A DNA stretch of 41,095 bases from the NCBI RefSeq assembly GCF_002224125.1, contig NZ_NCSM01000045.1, positions 1-41,095 of the forward strand, read 5' to 3'. This document shows, piece by piece, positions 26,444 to 34,347 of this stretch (positions are counted from its first letter, which is position 1; every line of letters begins with the position of its first letter). Made by a program: the position numbers and the translations under genes. Source of the stretch: Streptomyces sp. NBS 14/10. GTDB taxonomy: Bacteria; Actinomycetota; Actinomycetes; Streptomycetales; Streptomycetaceae. Below the pieces are notes generated by a model. The model saw only the letters and a list, made by a program, of their open reading frames with translations, was not told the origin of the DNA and made no database searches.

Positions 26444-28966
26444 TCAGGCGAGTGCCAGTGCGGGGTTGAGGTAGCGGCCGGTGACGCTATCGGGGTGGGC
26501 GGCGATCTGTTCTGGGGTGCCGCTGGCGACGATGCGGCCGCCGGCTTCTCCGCCACCCGGGCCGAGGTCGACGACGTGGTCGGCGTTGGCGATCATGTCG
26601 AGGTCGTGTTCGATGACGAGCACGGTGGCTCCGTTGTCCACGAGGCGTTGCAGGACGTCCAGGAGGACCTGGATGTCGAGGGGGTGGAGGCCGATGGTCG
26701 GTTCGTCGAAGACGAAGAGGGCGTCGCGCTGGTCGCGGTCGACCTCGGCGGCGAGTTTGAGGCGCTGTGCCTCACCGCCGGACAGGGTGGGGGTGGCCTC
26801 GCCGAGGGTGAGGTAGCCAAGGCCGAGGTCGGCGAGGGTCTGCAGGCGGGTGCGGACCTTCTTCAGGTCCTGGGTGTGTTCCAGGGCCTGGTCGACTGTG
26901 AGGGCGAGCAGCTCGGGCAGGGTGAGGCCCTCCTCGCCTGCGCGGCGGACCTGGTCGGCTTCGGGGGCGTAGCGCTGTCCGCCGCACTGGGGGCACACGA
27001 TGTCGACGTCGGGCAGGAACTGCACGTCGAGGTTGATCTCGCCGGTGCCGTCGCAGGTGGGGCAGCGCAGACGTCCGGTGTTGTAGGAGAAATCGCCTGC
27101 CGTGTAGCCCCGTTGCTTGGCGTCGGTGGTGGCCGCGTAGGCACGGCGCAGGTCGTCCAGGACACCGGTGTAGGTGGCGACAGTGGAGCGGACGTTGACG
27201 CCGATCGGTGAGGCGTCGACGTGGTGGACACGGCGGATGCCGGCCGGAGTGACGGAGCGTACGTGCGCGGGCAGGTCCGCGCCGGTGGCCTTGGCGCGCA
27301 GAGCTGGTACCAGGCTCTCCAGGACCAGGGTCGTCTTGCCCGAGCCGGACACGCCGGTGACCGCGGTCAGCCGGCCGCGGGGCACCTCCAGTTTGAGCGG
27401 GTGCACGGTGTGCACGGCGCGCGTGGTCAGGCGGATGCGGCCATGAGTGAACATGTCGTCGCCGTGGGCACGCCCTCGGGGGTGTGCACGTTCGCGGCGG
27501 GTGAGGAAGCCGCCGATGCGGGAGGCAGCGGTGGCATCGAGGTCGGTGACGGTGCCGGTGGCCAGGACGGTGCCGCCGCCCTGGCCGGATCCGGGGCCGA
27601 TCTCGATCAGATGATCGGCCTCGCGCAGCACCTGTACATCGTGGTCGACGGTGACCACGGAGTTGCCGTCGACGAGCAGGCTGCGGATGACGCCGAGCAG
27701 GCCGTCCACGTTGGAGGGGTGCAGGCCGATGGACGGCTCGTCCAGGACGTACAGGACGCCGGTGGTGCGGTTGCGGACGGCGCGGGAGAGCTGGACGCGC
27801 TGCCGCTCCCCGGTGGACAGGGTGGAGCCGGCCCGGTCCAGGGTGAGATAGCCCAGGCCGAGTTCGACCAGGCGGCGGGCGGTGTGCAGCATCTGGGAGA
27901 CGATGCTGTCGGCCATCGGCCGCATGTGCTCCGGGATCGTTGCGGCGAGGGTGGGAGCCCAGGCGACGATCTCGTCGAGGGTCTTGGCGGTGGCCTCGGC
28001 CAGATTGATGCCGTCCACCAGCGTCGAGCGGGCCGGGGCGCTGAGCCGGGTGCCGGCGCAGTCTGGGCAGACCTGCACGCTCAGGAAGCGGTCGACGCGG
28101 TCCAGGCCCTTCTTCGTCTTCGCGTTCTTCAGCGCCTCGCGGACCGCCTGCCGGGCGTTGCGGTAGGCGGCGTTGAGCTCGAACATCTTCCCGTTCTTCG
28201 ACGGGTACACGATGACGCGCTTGGTCTCGGGGCCGTCGAAGACGATGTGCCGCTCCTTCTTCGTCAGCTTCGAGAACGGCACGTCGGTGCGCACGCCCAG
28301 TTCGCCCGCGACCTGTGGCACGACGGTCAGACCGAACATCTTCCAGGGGGCCACGGCCCCCTCGGCGATGGTCAGGGACGGGTCGGGGACGAGACGGTCG
28401 TCGTCGACTTCCCTCACGGTGCCGGTGCCCTCGCAGCGGGGGCAGGCGCCGTCGCTGTTGAAGGCATAGGACTCCGCGCCGGGCGGCCCGAACACCGCCC
28501 GGCAGGTCGGGCAGGTCAGCGGGAGGTCGAGGGCGACGTCGATGGTCGGCTCCAGGCGGTGCCCGTTGGGGCACTGGTGCGAGCCGAGCCGCGAGTAGAT
28601 CAGGCGCAGGCTGTTGAGCAGCTCGGTCGAGGTGCCGAACGTGCTGCGCACGCCGGGAGCGGCCGGCCGCTGTCGCAGGGCGAGCGCCGCCGGGACGTGC
28701 TCGACGCTGTCCACCGCCGCGTGCGCCGCCTGGGTGAGGCGGCGACGGGTGTACGTCGACAGGGCTTCGAGATATCGGCGTGAGCCTTCCGCGTAGAGCA
28801 CGCCGAGCGCCAGGGACGACTTGCCGGAACCGGAGACCCCGGCGATCCCCACGAGCTGGCCGAGCGGCACTGTGACGTCGATGTCCTTGAGGTTGTGCAC
28901 GCGGGCACCGCGTACCTCGATCGCATCCGGGACGGCAGGTTCCCCGGCGCTGTCGGTGGCATGCAC
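26444..28966 (-). CDS. UvrA-like excinuclease ATPase (class II / drug-resistance type)
   Basis: This 840-residue duplicated ABC ATPase has a first Walker A at GVSGSGKSSLAL (about residue 43) and a second at GVSGSGKTTLVLES. It has signature motifs STGERQRVQLSRA and LSGGEAQRLKLAAE, and zinc-finger cysteine pairs (CPTC, CPRC). It is about 100 residues shorter than housekeeping UvrA (about 940-1000), as in the UvrA2/DrrC group found in antibiotic-producing Streptomyces, whose members bind damaged or drug-modified DNA or confer self-resistance. AGAAGGGA precedes its ATG. Housekeeping UvrA would not normally sit between two quinone oxidoreductases, so this is an accessory paralogue. Confidence 0.9.
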   Translation of the reverse strand: MHATDSAGEPAVPDAIEVRGARVHNLKDIDVTVPLGQLVGIAGVSGSGKSSLALGVLYAEGSRRYLEALSTYTRRRLTQAAHAAVDSVEHVPAALALRQRPAAPGVRSTFGTSTELLNSLRLIYSRLGSHQCPNGHRLEPTIDVALDLPLTCPTCRAVFGPPGAESYAFNSDGACPRCEGTGTVREVDDDRLVPDPSLTIAEGAVAPWKMFGLTVVPQVAGELGVRTDVPFSKLTKKERHIVFDGPETKRVIVYPSKNGKMFELNAAYRNARQAVREALKNAKTKKGLDRVDRFLSVQVCPDCAGTRLSAPARSTLVDGINLAEATAKTLDEIVAWAPTLAATIPEHMRPMADSIVSQMLHTARRLVELGLGYLTLDRAGSTLSTGERQRVQLSRAVRNRTTGVLYVLDEPSIGLHPSNVDGLLGVIRSLLVDGNSVVTVDHDVQVLREADHLIEIGPGSGQGGGTVLATGTVTDLDATAASRIGGFLTRRERAHPRGRAHGDDMFTHGRIRLTTRAVHTVHPLKLEVPRGRLTAVTGVSGSGKTTLVLESLVPALRAKATGADLPAHVRSVTPAGIRRVHHVDASPIGVNVRSTVATYTGVLDDLRRAYAATTDAKQRGYTAGDFSYNTGRLRCPTCDGTGEINLDVQFLPDVDIVCPQCGGQRYAPEADQVRRAGEEGLTLPELLALTVDQALEHTQDLKKVRTRLQTLADLGLGYLTLGEATPTLSGGEAQRLKLAAEVDRDQRDALFVFDEPTIGLHPLDIQVLLDVLQRLVDNGATVLVIEHDLDMIANADHVVDLGPGGGEAGGRIVASGTPEQIAAHPDSVTGRYLNPALALA

Positions 28967-29088
28967 GTTGTGGATCCCTTCTGAAGGTGCGGCGAACGCG
29001 GGCCGGAGCGTGCCCCGAGCCAGGTCAAGAAGTGTCGGCAGCGGCCGGTAGTGCGCTCAGCCGGGTGCAGTCGCAGAACATCAGCGCG

Positions 29089-30093
29089 CTATGACGCCGC
29101 TTCCAGCCCCGCCGTTGAGGAAAGGGTGACCACGGCCTGGCCGACGGCGCCTCCGCTGCGACTGGCGATGGCAGTGGGCACGGCATCGAATGTGTAGTGA
29201 TCGGTTACGGGCGGGGTGATGGATCCGCGGCGCAGGAAGTCGGAGAGGGTACTGAGCGTTTCGTCGCGTTCCGTGTCCGAGCGGAAGACGGAAAGGGCCC
29301 CGCTGACGGAGTAGTCGTCGAAGAGCAGGCTTTGGGGGTTGGGCTGTCCCAGTTTCCCGCTGGAGAAGCCGACCAGAAGGACCCGTCCTCCTCGGGAGAC
29401 GACCTGGGTAGCTTGATCGTAGGTCTCGCCGCCGACTGTGTCGTAGATGACGTCGGAGCCACGACCGTTGGTGAGGTCCCGGACCGTATCGGCGAGGGGC
29501 TGTTCACTGAGATTGATGACGTGATCGGCACCTTGAAGCCGACAGAAGCGGGCCTTGTCCTGGCTGCGGGCGGTGGCTATGACGGTTGCCCCCAGCGCCT
29601 TGCCGAGCTGGATCGCTGCCGAGCCGGTGCGTCCCGAGCCGCCCAGGACCAGAAGCGTCTCGCCGGGCTTGATCGCGGCCCGGTGGAACAGGCCGATGTG
29701 GGCGATGTGGAAGGAGCCGGGGAACCCGGCCGCTTGGCTGTCGGTGAGTTCCGGCAGGGCCGGGATCGCCCCGACGGACGGGCTGAGGGCGTACTCGGCG
29801 AGACCGCCCGCCCCCGCGTCGAACCGGCTGTTGCCCATCACCCGGGTGCCTGCCGGGAAGGGGTAACCCGGGCCAGGTTTGTCTACGATCCCTACGATCT
29901 CCTGGCCGGGGGACACCGGAGGCGTGGGTACCAGCGGGTAGCGGCCCTGGACCATCATCAGGTCGGGAAGGCCCACGCTGGCGGCCAGAACTCGGACACG
30001 GGCCTCCTGCGGGCCCGGTTCGGGCTGCGCTACTTCGGCCATCTTCAGGACGGCATGCGGCATGCCGAACTCGCTTGCTTGCCAACGTTTCAT
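29089..30093 (-). CDS. NAD(P)H:quinone oxidoreductase-like dehydrogenase
   Basis: This 334-residue zinc-free medium-chain reductase shows the family start MKRWQASEFGMPHAVLK, an ASVGLPDLMMVQGRYP substrate loop, SPGQEIVG, and the NADPH motif LLVLGGSGRTGSAAIQLG. The reaction is expected to be reduction of a quinone or enone. It lies 122 bp upstream of the UvrA-like gene in the same direction, so the three genes may form an operon. Compared with the enzyme at 25420 it shares only the fold, so the two are not recent duplicates. Confidence 0.85.
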   Translation of the reverse strand: MKRWQASEFGMPHAVLKMAEVAQPEPGPQEARVRVLAASVGLPDLMMVQGRYPLVPTPPVSPGQEIVGIVDKPGPGYPFPAGTRVMGNSRFDAGAGGLAEYALSPSVGAIPALPELTDSQAAGFPGSFHIAHIGLFHRAAIKPGETLLVLGGSGRTGSAAIQLGKALGATVIATARSQDKARFCRLQGADHVINLSEQPLADTVRDLTNGRGSDVIYDTVGGETYDQATQVVSRGGRVLLVGFSSGKLGQPNPQSLLFDDYSVSGALSVFRSDTERDETLSTLSDFLRRGSITPPVTDHYTFDAVPTAIASRSGGAVGQAVVTLSSTAGLEAAS

Positions 30094-30188
30094 GGAAGTG
30101 TCCTTTTGTCGGGAGCGGCAGGGCGGCCCGGGTGGGCACGCTGGCTGAGAGCTGGAGCCGGGTCGGGACGGTGAATTCGAAGGCGTCC

Positions 30189-31610
30189 TCAGGTCGGCTC
30201 ACGGTCTTGATCGGCAGCTTGAGATGATGCTGCTCGGCGTGATTCCTTCGCGCGCCGCTGGGTGCGCAGCCGGTTCCACCGCTCGAGCCACCGGCCGACC
30301 TGCGCCTCGTAGCCGTGCCCGGTGGGCCGGTAGAAGGACTCGCGGCCCATGCTCTCGGGGAAGTAGTCCGCGCCGGAGAAGCCGTCGGGGGTGTCCGGGT
30401 CATACTCGTAGCCCGCGCCGTAGCCGAGTTCTTTCATCAGCCGGGTCGGCGCGTTCACGATGTGCAGCGGCGGCATGAGGGAACCGGTGCGACGGGCACT
30501 GTTCCACGCGGCGCCGAAACCCCGGTAGACGGCGATGGACTTCGGCGCGGTGGCCAGGTAGACGACGGCCTGGGCGATGGCGAGTTCGCCCTCGGGCGAG
30601 CCGAGCCTCTCGTACACGTCCCAGGCGGCGAGCGCCTGGTGGACCGCCTGCGGGTCGGCCATCCCGACGTCCTCGTTCGCGAAGCGGACCAGCCGGCGGG
30701 CGACGAACAGCGGGTCCTCGCCCCCGTCGAACATCCGAGCCAGCCAGTACAGGGCCGCATCCGGGTCACAGCCGCGCATGGACTTGTGCAGCGCGGAGAT
30801 CAGGTTGTAGTGGCCCTCCTGGGCCTTGTCGTACTGCGGCGCCCGCTGCTGCACCTGCCGGGCGAGCCCGACCGCGTCCAGCGGGTCGGCGCCCTCGGGC
30901 AGGGCCTGTAGCTGCTCGATCATGTTGAGCAGGTAGCGGCCATCCCCGTCGGCCATGGCGATCAGGGCCTGCCGGGCCTCGCCGGTCAGTGCGAGTTCCC
31001 GCCCGGACAGTTCTTCGGCCCGGGCCGCGAGGGTTTCCAGTGCCTGCTCGCCCAGGCGTTTGAGGACGAAGACCCGGCTGCGCGAGAGCAGCGCGCCGTT
31101 CAGTTCGAAGCTCGGGTTCTCGGTGGTCGCGCCGACCAGGACGACCGTGCCGTCCTCCACGTAGGGCAGAAAGCTGTCCTGCTGGGCGCGGTTGAAGCGG
31201 TGGATCTCGTCGACGAACAGCAGTGTCCCCTGGCCGTGAGTACGGCGCTGCTCGGCGGCGCGGAACACTCTGCGCAGGTCCGCGACGCCTGAGAAGGTCG
31301 CCGACAGAGGTGCGAAGACCAGGTCGGCGGCAGCGGCCAGCAGCCGGGCGATCGTGGTCTTCCCGCAGCCGGGCGGCCCCCAAAGGACCATCGACACCAG
31401 ATGCCGCCGCTCCACCATCCGCCCGATCGGCGCCTGGTCGGCCAGCAGGTGCTCCTGCCCCACCACCTCGTCCAGGCTTTGCGGGCGCAGGCGGTCGGCC
31501 AGCGGACGGGAGATGTCGTCGCGGTCCGGCACGGTGGTGTCGTCGGCGCCGGTGCTGCCGAGGCCGGGACCGTCGTCGAACAGGGGGAGCGCGGGTTCGG
31601 AGTGATCCAT
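30189..31610 (-). CDS. rarA: Replication-associated recombination protein A (AAA+ ATPase)
   Basis: This 473-residue AAA+ ATPase of the RarA/MgsA/WHIP group has Walker A GPPGCGKTT at about 78-86, Walker B LFVDEIHRFN, sensor GATTENPSFE, arginine finger region LLSRSRVF, and the C-terminal tetramerisation part (HYNLISALHKSMRGCDPDAA, RRLVRFANEDVGMADPQA) that defines the family. It acts at stalled replication forks with clamp and single-strand-binding proteins. Length is normal. AGGAG lies 12 bases before the ATG. It is usually a single housekeeping gene; its presence among accessory genes may mean a second copy or that the accessory block landed next to it. Confidence 0.93.
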   Translation of the reverse strand: MDHSEPALPLFDDGPGLGSTGADDTTVPDRDDISRPLADRLRPQSLDEVVGQEHLLADQAPIGRMVERRHLVSMVLWGPPGCGKTTIARLLAAAADLVFAPLSATFSGVADLRRVFRAAEQRRTHGQGTLLFVDEIHRFNRAQQDSFLPYVEDGTVVLVGATTENPSFELNGALLSRSRVFVLKRLGEQALETLAARAEELSGRELALTGEARQALIAMADGDGRYLLNMIEQLQALPEGADPLDAVGLARQVQQRAPQYDKAQEGHYNLISALHKSMRGCDPDAALYWLARMFDGGEDPLFVARRLVRFANEDVGMADPQAVHQALAAWDVYERLGSPEGELAIAQAVVYLATAPKSIAVYRGFGAAWNSARRTGSLMPPLHIVNAPTRLMKELGYGAGYEYDPDTPDGFSGADYFPESMGRESFYRPTGHGYEAQVGRWLERWNRLRTQRRAKESRRAASSQAADQDREPT

Positions 31611-31667
31611 CGAGCGGGGACTCCTGAGCAGGTGGTGTGATGATCGGTGTGGAGCGTGAGCGGAGGG

Positions 31668-32037
31668 TCAGGTTTTTGTGGGCCGTCGGCTGCGGGGCAC
31701 CGAGTCGAGCGCGAGGTCGTAGGAGTCGGTGACCAGGTCCTCGACGAGGGCGGCGGTCACACCTCGACCGGCGCCCACGGAGATCCAGTGCTTCTTGTCG
31801 AGGTAGCGTCCGGCGGTGATCGAGGAGTGCTGCTCCCGCAGCCACCGCCCGTGTTCCGGCTCCGCCCTTGACCGTGATGATCCGCTCGCCGGGATCGTCC
31901 GTGACGATCAGGAAAACCTTTCCCGCGACCTTGTAGACGTCCAGCTTCTCGGTGAAGGGGCGCCCGCTGCCGGAACCGGGCAGCGCATCGGCCGCGCGGC
32001 GCGCAGTCTGCTGCAGCCGTACCCCGGTGAGCTTCAT
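31668..32037 (-). pseudogene. MmcQ/YjbR family protein with one frameshift
   Basis: From ATG 32037 the frame reads MKLTGVRLQQTARRAADALP, RPFTEKLDVYKVAGKVFLI and ITVKGG, matching the N-terminal half of MmcQ/YjbR (CyaY-like fold) proteins. One extra G near 31861-31866 shifts it, and the other frame supplies the expected rest: EPEHGRWLREQHSSITAGRY, LDKKHWISV, ALVEDLVTDSYDLAL, ending at 31668. The total is about 122 residues, the usual size. It is either a recent frameshift or a sequencing error. The family binds DNA weakly or has no known role. It overlaps the upstream short frame by ATGA. Confidence 0.75.
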
Positions 32038-32237
32038 CGCGGGGCCCCGGCACACTGTTCGGCCGCCACCAGGTCCGCCGGCCACTGCGCCGCGGGGGGC
32101 TTGGCGACCACCGGCAGGTAGGCATCGGTCACCAGCTCCTCGACGAGGCCGCGGTCGAGGGAGCCGCCGCCTTGCAGGGTGCAGGGCAGTCCCTCGGCGC
32201 ACTCGGCGGCCATCTGCTGCGGTTTCCTGCCGTTCAT
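32034..32237 (-). pseudogene. Internally deleted MmcQ/YjbR-like frame
   Basis: This 67-residue frame begins MNGRKPQQMAAECAEGLP, like the first helix of MmcQ proteins, and then passes directly to LDRGLVEELVTDAYLPVVAK, like their last helix. About 60 central residues, which hold the beta-sheet and the HWISV segment, are missing without loss of frame. AAGGAG lies about 12 bases before the ATG. Its stop overlaps the start of the next MmcQ-like gene. It looks like one of a tandem pair that suffered an in-frame deletion; a stable product is doubtful. Confidence 0.5.
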
Positions 32238-32396
32238 TGACGTTCAGCTCCTTGTTTCCTGCCCGAAGGACCCCACCGCCCGCAGGGCGCTGATTCCACT
32301 CCCCCACCCAGGGCCCTGCAGGCGGTCACGAGAAGCCCTCTGCTCGCAACACAGGGGTCACGCAGGGCATGTGGCCTGGCGCCCCTTGGCCCCCGG

Positions 32397-32828
32397 TCAG
32401 GACGCGATCGCGCCTGCCGCAGTCTGCGTGAACGCCCAGTTGGAGTGCACGATGCGCCACTCCCCGTCGATCAGCCGGTATGCCTCCGTGGCGTTCCACG
32501 CACGCAGCTGCTGCTCATTGCCGTTGCCGTCGAGCACGTACGTGTTCAGGTTGTAGGCCAGGACCGCGAAATCACCGCTGTCGCTGACGTGCACCGCGGG
32601 GTTGAGGTACTCGCTGCGCACGATGCGCGGGTTCGAGTAGATCGACTCGATATGCGCAACCACCGCATCACGACCGACGACCAGCACCTTGAGAACCGGA
32701 TCGAAGTAGCTGATCTCCTCGGCGTAGTTGTCGAGGTAGCCGCGGTTGTCGCCGACGCTCCACCGCTCGTTGAAGGACCTCTCCAGCTCAAGAACGGTCT
32801 TGCTGATCACTTCCTTGTCCACGCTCAT
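32397..32828 (-). CDS. NTF2-like/SnoaL-fold protein
   Basis: This 143-residue cone-fold protein shows MSVDKEVISKTVLELERSFN, WSVGDNRGYLDNYAEEISYF, RDAVVAHIESIY, VHVSDSGDFAVLAYNLNTYV and YRLIDGEWRIVHSNWAFTQ, the typical order of SnoaL-like/DUF3225-type domains. Such proteins are small-molecule isomerases, cyclases or binding domains. ATG at 32828 is chosen because AAGGAG precedes it by six bases. It is divergent from the AraC regulator across about 150 bp, so that regulator may control it. The substrate is unknown. Confidence 0.82.
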   Translation of the reverse strand: MSVDKEVISKTVLELERSFNERWSVGDNRGYLDNYAEEISYFDPVLKVLVVGRDAVVAHIESIYSNPRIVRSEYLNPAVHVSDSGDFAVLAYNLNTYVLDGNGNEQQLRAWNATEAYRLIDGEWRIVHSNWAFTQTAAGAIAS

Positions 32829-32975
32829 TCCATTCTCCTTCATGGGCGCTGTGGCCGGCGAGCCGACGTGCGTGTGTCCTCCCGGCGCCCTGCGGCGCCG
32901 ATCGCCCGGATGTGCGGGCCTCACCAGCAACTATCTCCCCGGGGGCGGGCATATCGGGCGGTATGCTGCGGACAC

Positions 32976-33956
32976 ATGATGGTCAGCAGAAGACAGTCGG
33001 GCAGGGCCAAGGCATCCACCCCTCCGGCGGGCGCACCCACCCCGCTGTACGGTTTCCAGCCCCCGGTCGGCACCCCGTACAGCCTGGAGATCACCACCAT
33101 CGAGGACTTCCACACCCACCACGACGACTGGCCGTGGAACCCTCCCCGCCCCGGACGGGCCACCTTCCACTACCTCATCCTCGTGACGTCCGGCGTGCTG
33201 GAGCACGACGTCGACCACATCACCCGCACCGTCACCCCCGGCCAGTGGCTGTGGGTACGCCCCGGCCACACGCAGTGTTGGCACCCGCCCGGCAGCGCCA
33301 AGGGCCCCTTCATCCTGTTCGAGCCGGCCGTACTACAGGCCGAGACCGCTCGCCTGCTCACCCCCGTCACCGCACACGACGCGCCCGCCGTCCTGACCCC
33401 GCACCCCGACGACGCCCCCTGGGCCGAGCGCACCGCCCTCCAACTCCTGGACGAACACCGTGCCCTGGGGCGACGCCCCCTCGACCTCCACCACGCCCTG
33501 CGGCGCAGCCTGCTGGAAGCCCTGCTACTCCGCCTCGCCCACCGCCCGGACACCACCCCACCGCCACCGCCCGCCGCCGCGGGCGACGGGCGGCGCGCCA
33601 CTGTCTACCGGCGGTTCCTCGACGCGCTGGAACTGCACTTCCGCGAGCTGCACCGTGTGGAGGACTACGCCTGCCTGCTCGGCTGCTCGGTCCGCACCCT
33701 CACCCGCGCCGCACGAGTCGCCACCGGCACCGGCGCGCGGCAGGTGATCGACGAGCGTCGCCTCCTCGAAGCCCGCCGCCTGCTCGGCCACAGCGGCTGG
33801 ACAGCCAGCTCCGTCGCCACCCACCTGGGCTTTCCCGACGCCGCCAACTTCGGCCGCTACTTCCGCAACCACACCGGCCTCACCCCCGCCGCCTACGCGG
33901 CACGGGAAGTACGCCAGGAAAACAGCTCCAGCCCGGACGCCGGCCCGGGTCTTTAA
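32976..33956 (+). CDS. AraC family transcriptional regulator
   Basis: This 326-residue regulator has an N-terminal cupin sensor (DFHTHHDDWPWNPP, VTPGQWLWVRPGHTQCWHPP), a Pro-rich linker near residues 190-200, and a C-terminal AraC pair of helix-turn-helix motifs (VEDYACLLGCSVRTLTRAAR, SSVATHLGFPDAANFGRYFR, then HTGLTPAAYA). The RRLLEARRLLGHSGWTASSV segment joins the two. It normally activates a neighbouring promoter when a ligand binds. ATG at 32976 gives a standard length. It is divergent from the NTF2-like gene. Confidence 0.88.
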   Translation: MMVSRRQSGRAKASTPPAGAPTPLYGFQPPVGTPYSLEITTIEDFHTHHDDWPWNPPRPGRATFHYLILVTSGVLEHDVDHITRTVTPGQWLWVRPGHTQCWHPPGSAKGPFILFEPAVLQAETARLLTPVTAHDAPAVLTPHPDDAPWAERTALQLLDEHRALGRRPLDLHHALRRSLLEALLLRLAHRPDTTPPPPPAAAGDGRRATVYRRFLDALELHFRELHRVEDYACLLGCSVRTLTRAARVATGTGARQVIDERRLLEARRLLGHSGWTASSVATHLGFPDAANFGRYFRNHTGLTPAAYAAREVRQENSSSPDAGPGL

Positions 33957-33971
33957 GGCGCCGACCCGGCC
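33942..33971 (+). terminator. Possible hairpin terminator after the AraC gene
   Basis: GGCCCGGGTC (33942-33951) can pair with GACCCGGCC (33963-33971) with one bulged base and an 11-base loop that contains the stop codon of the AraC gene. Confidence 0.35.
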
Positions 33972-34109
33972 ACACCCCCGCCGCCGGTCCGGGGGTCTGC
34001 GTCCCGGGCCGGGTGCGGAGCCGGGGGCCGAGCACGGTGGACACCGCGGCGGCGAGGTCTGGGTGGGTGTTCATATCCAGCTCGAACCGGCCGTAGGGGT
34101 TCCAGCCGG

Positions 34110-34263
34110 CCCCGGGATCTCCCCTGCGTCCTCTGGGAACCGGGCCTCCACCTCGAAGAACTTCACCAACAACGCGAACCCCCAACCGGTTTGTCCCCGA
34201 CTTGTTCCGCAGCCGCTCCTGGTCCTCCCCCAACAGCGTCCAGAACTCGACCAGGTCCTCCAC
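34110..34263 (-). pseudogene. N-terminal remnant of a Tn3-family transposase
   Basis: From ATG 34263 the minus strand reads MEDLVEFWTLLGEDQ, then RNKSGTNRLG; after one extra G the next frame gives FALLVKFFEVEARFPEDAGE. This is the DUF4158 N-terminal DNA-binding domain of Tn3 transposases. After EIPG the similarity stops abruptly; a following GRFELDMNTHPDL segment may be the far C-terminal tail of the same protein joined by a deletion (weak). The remnant shows that a Tn3-type element once sat here. Confidence 0.7.
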
Positions 34264-34274
34264 ACGCTGGTGTC

Positions 34275-34290
34275 TGTGCGTTTATGCACA
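34275..34290. promoter_or_regulatory. Dyad upstream of the FUSC gene
   Basis: TGTGC-GTTTAT-GCACA is a perfect 5-bp inverted repeat around a 6-bp centre, 58 bases before the FUSC start. GTGC-N6-GCAC recurs at the start codon of the convergent LysR gene, which makes it a candidate operator for that regulator. Confidence 0.4.
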
Positions 34291-34347
34291 CCTGGTGGGC
34301 AGTATTGGCTCTGGTGCAGCGGTGGCGTACTGGCACACGATGGGGAT

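Noticed and set aside
24676..26469. A 597-codon plus-strand frame
   Set aside because: It runs out of phase through the end of the small PD-(D/E)xK-like gene and antisense to the quinone oxidoreductase at 25420, which has clear family motifs. Its own product is low-complexity Gly/Ala/Asp-rich.
26772..28574. A 600-codon minus-strand frame in another phase of the UvrA-like gene
   Set aside because: The product is a Pro/Arg/His-rich repeat without motifs, typical of a frame shadow at high GC.
27221..28783. A 520-codon plus-strand frame
   Set aside because: It is antisense to the UvrA-like gene, whose Walker, signature and zinc-finger motifs are clear; this is a GC-driven shadow.
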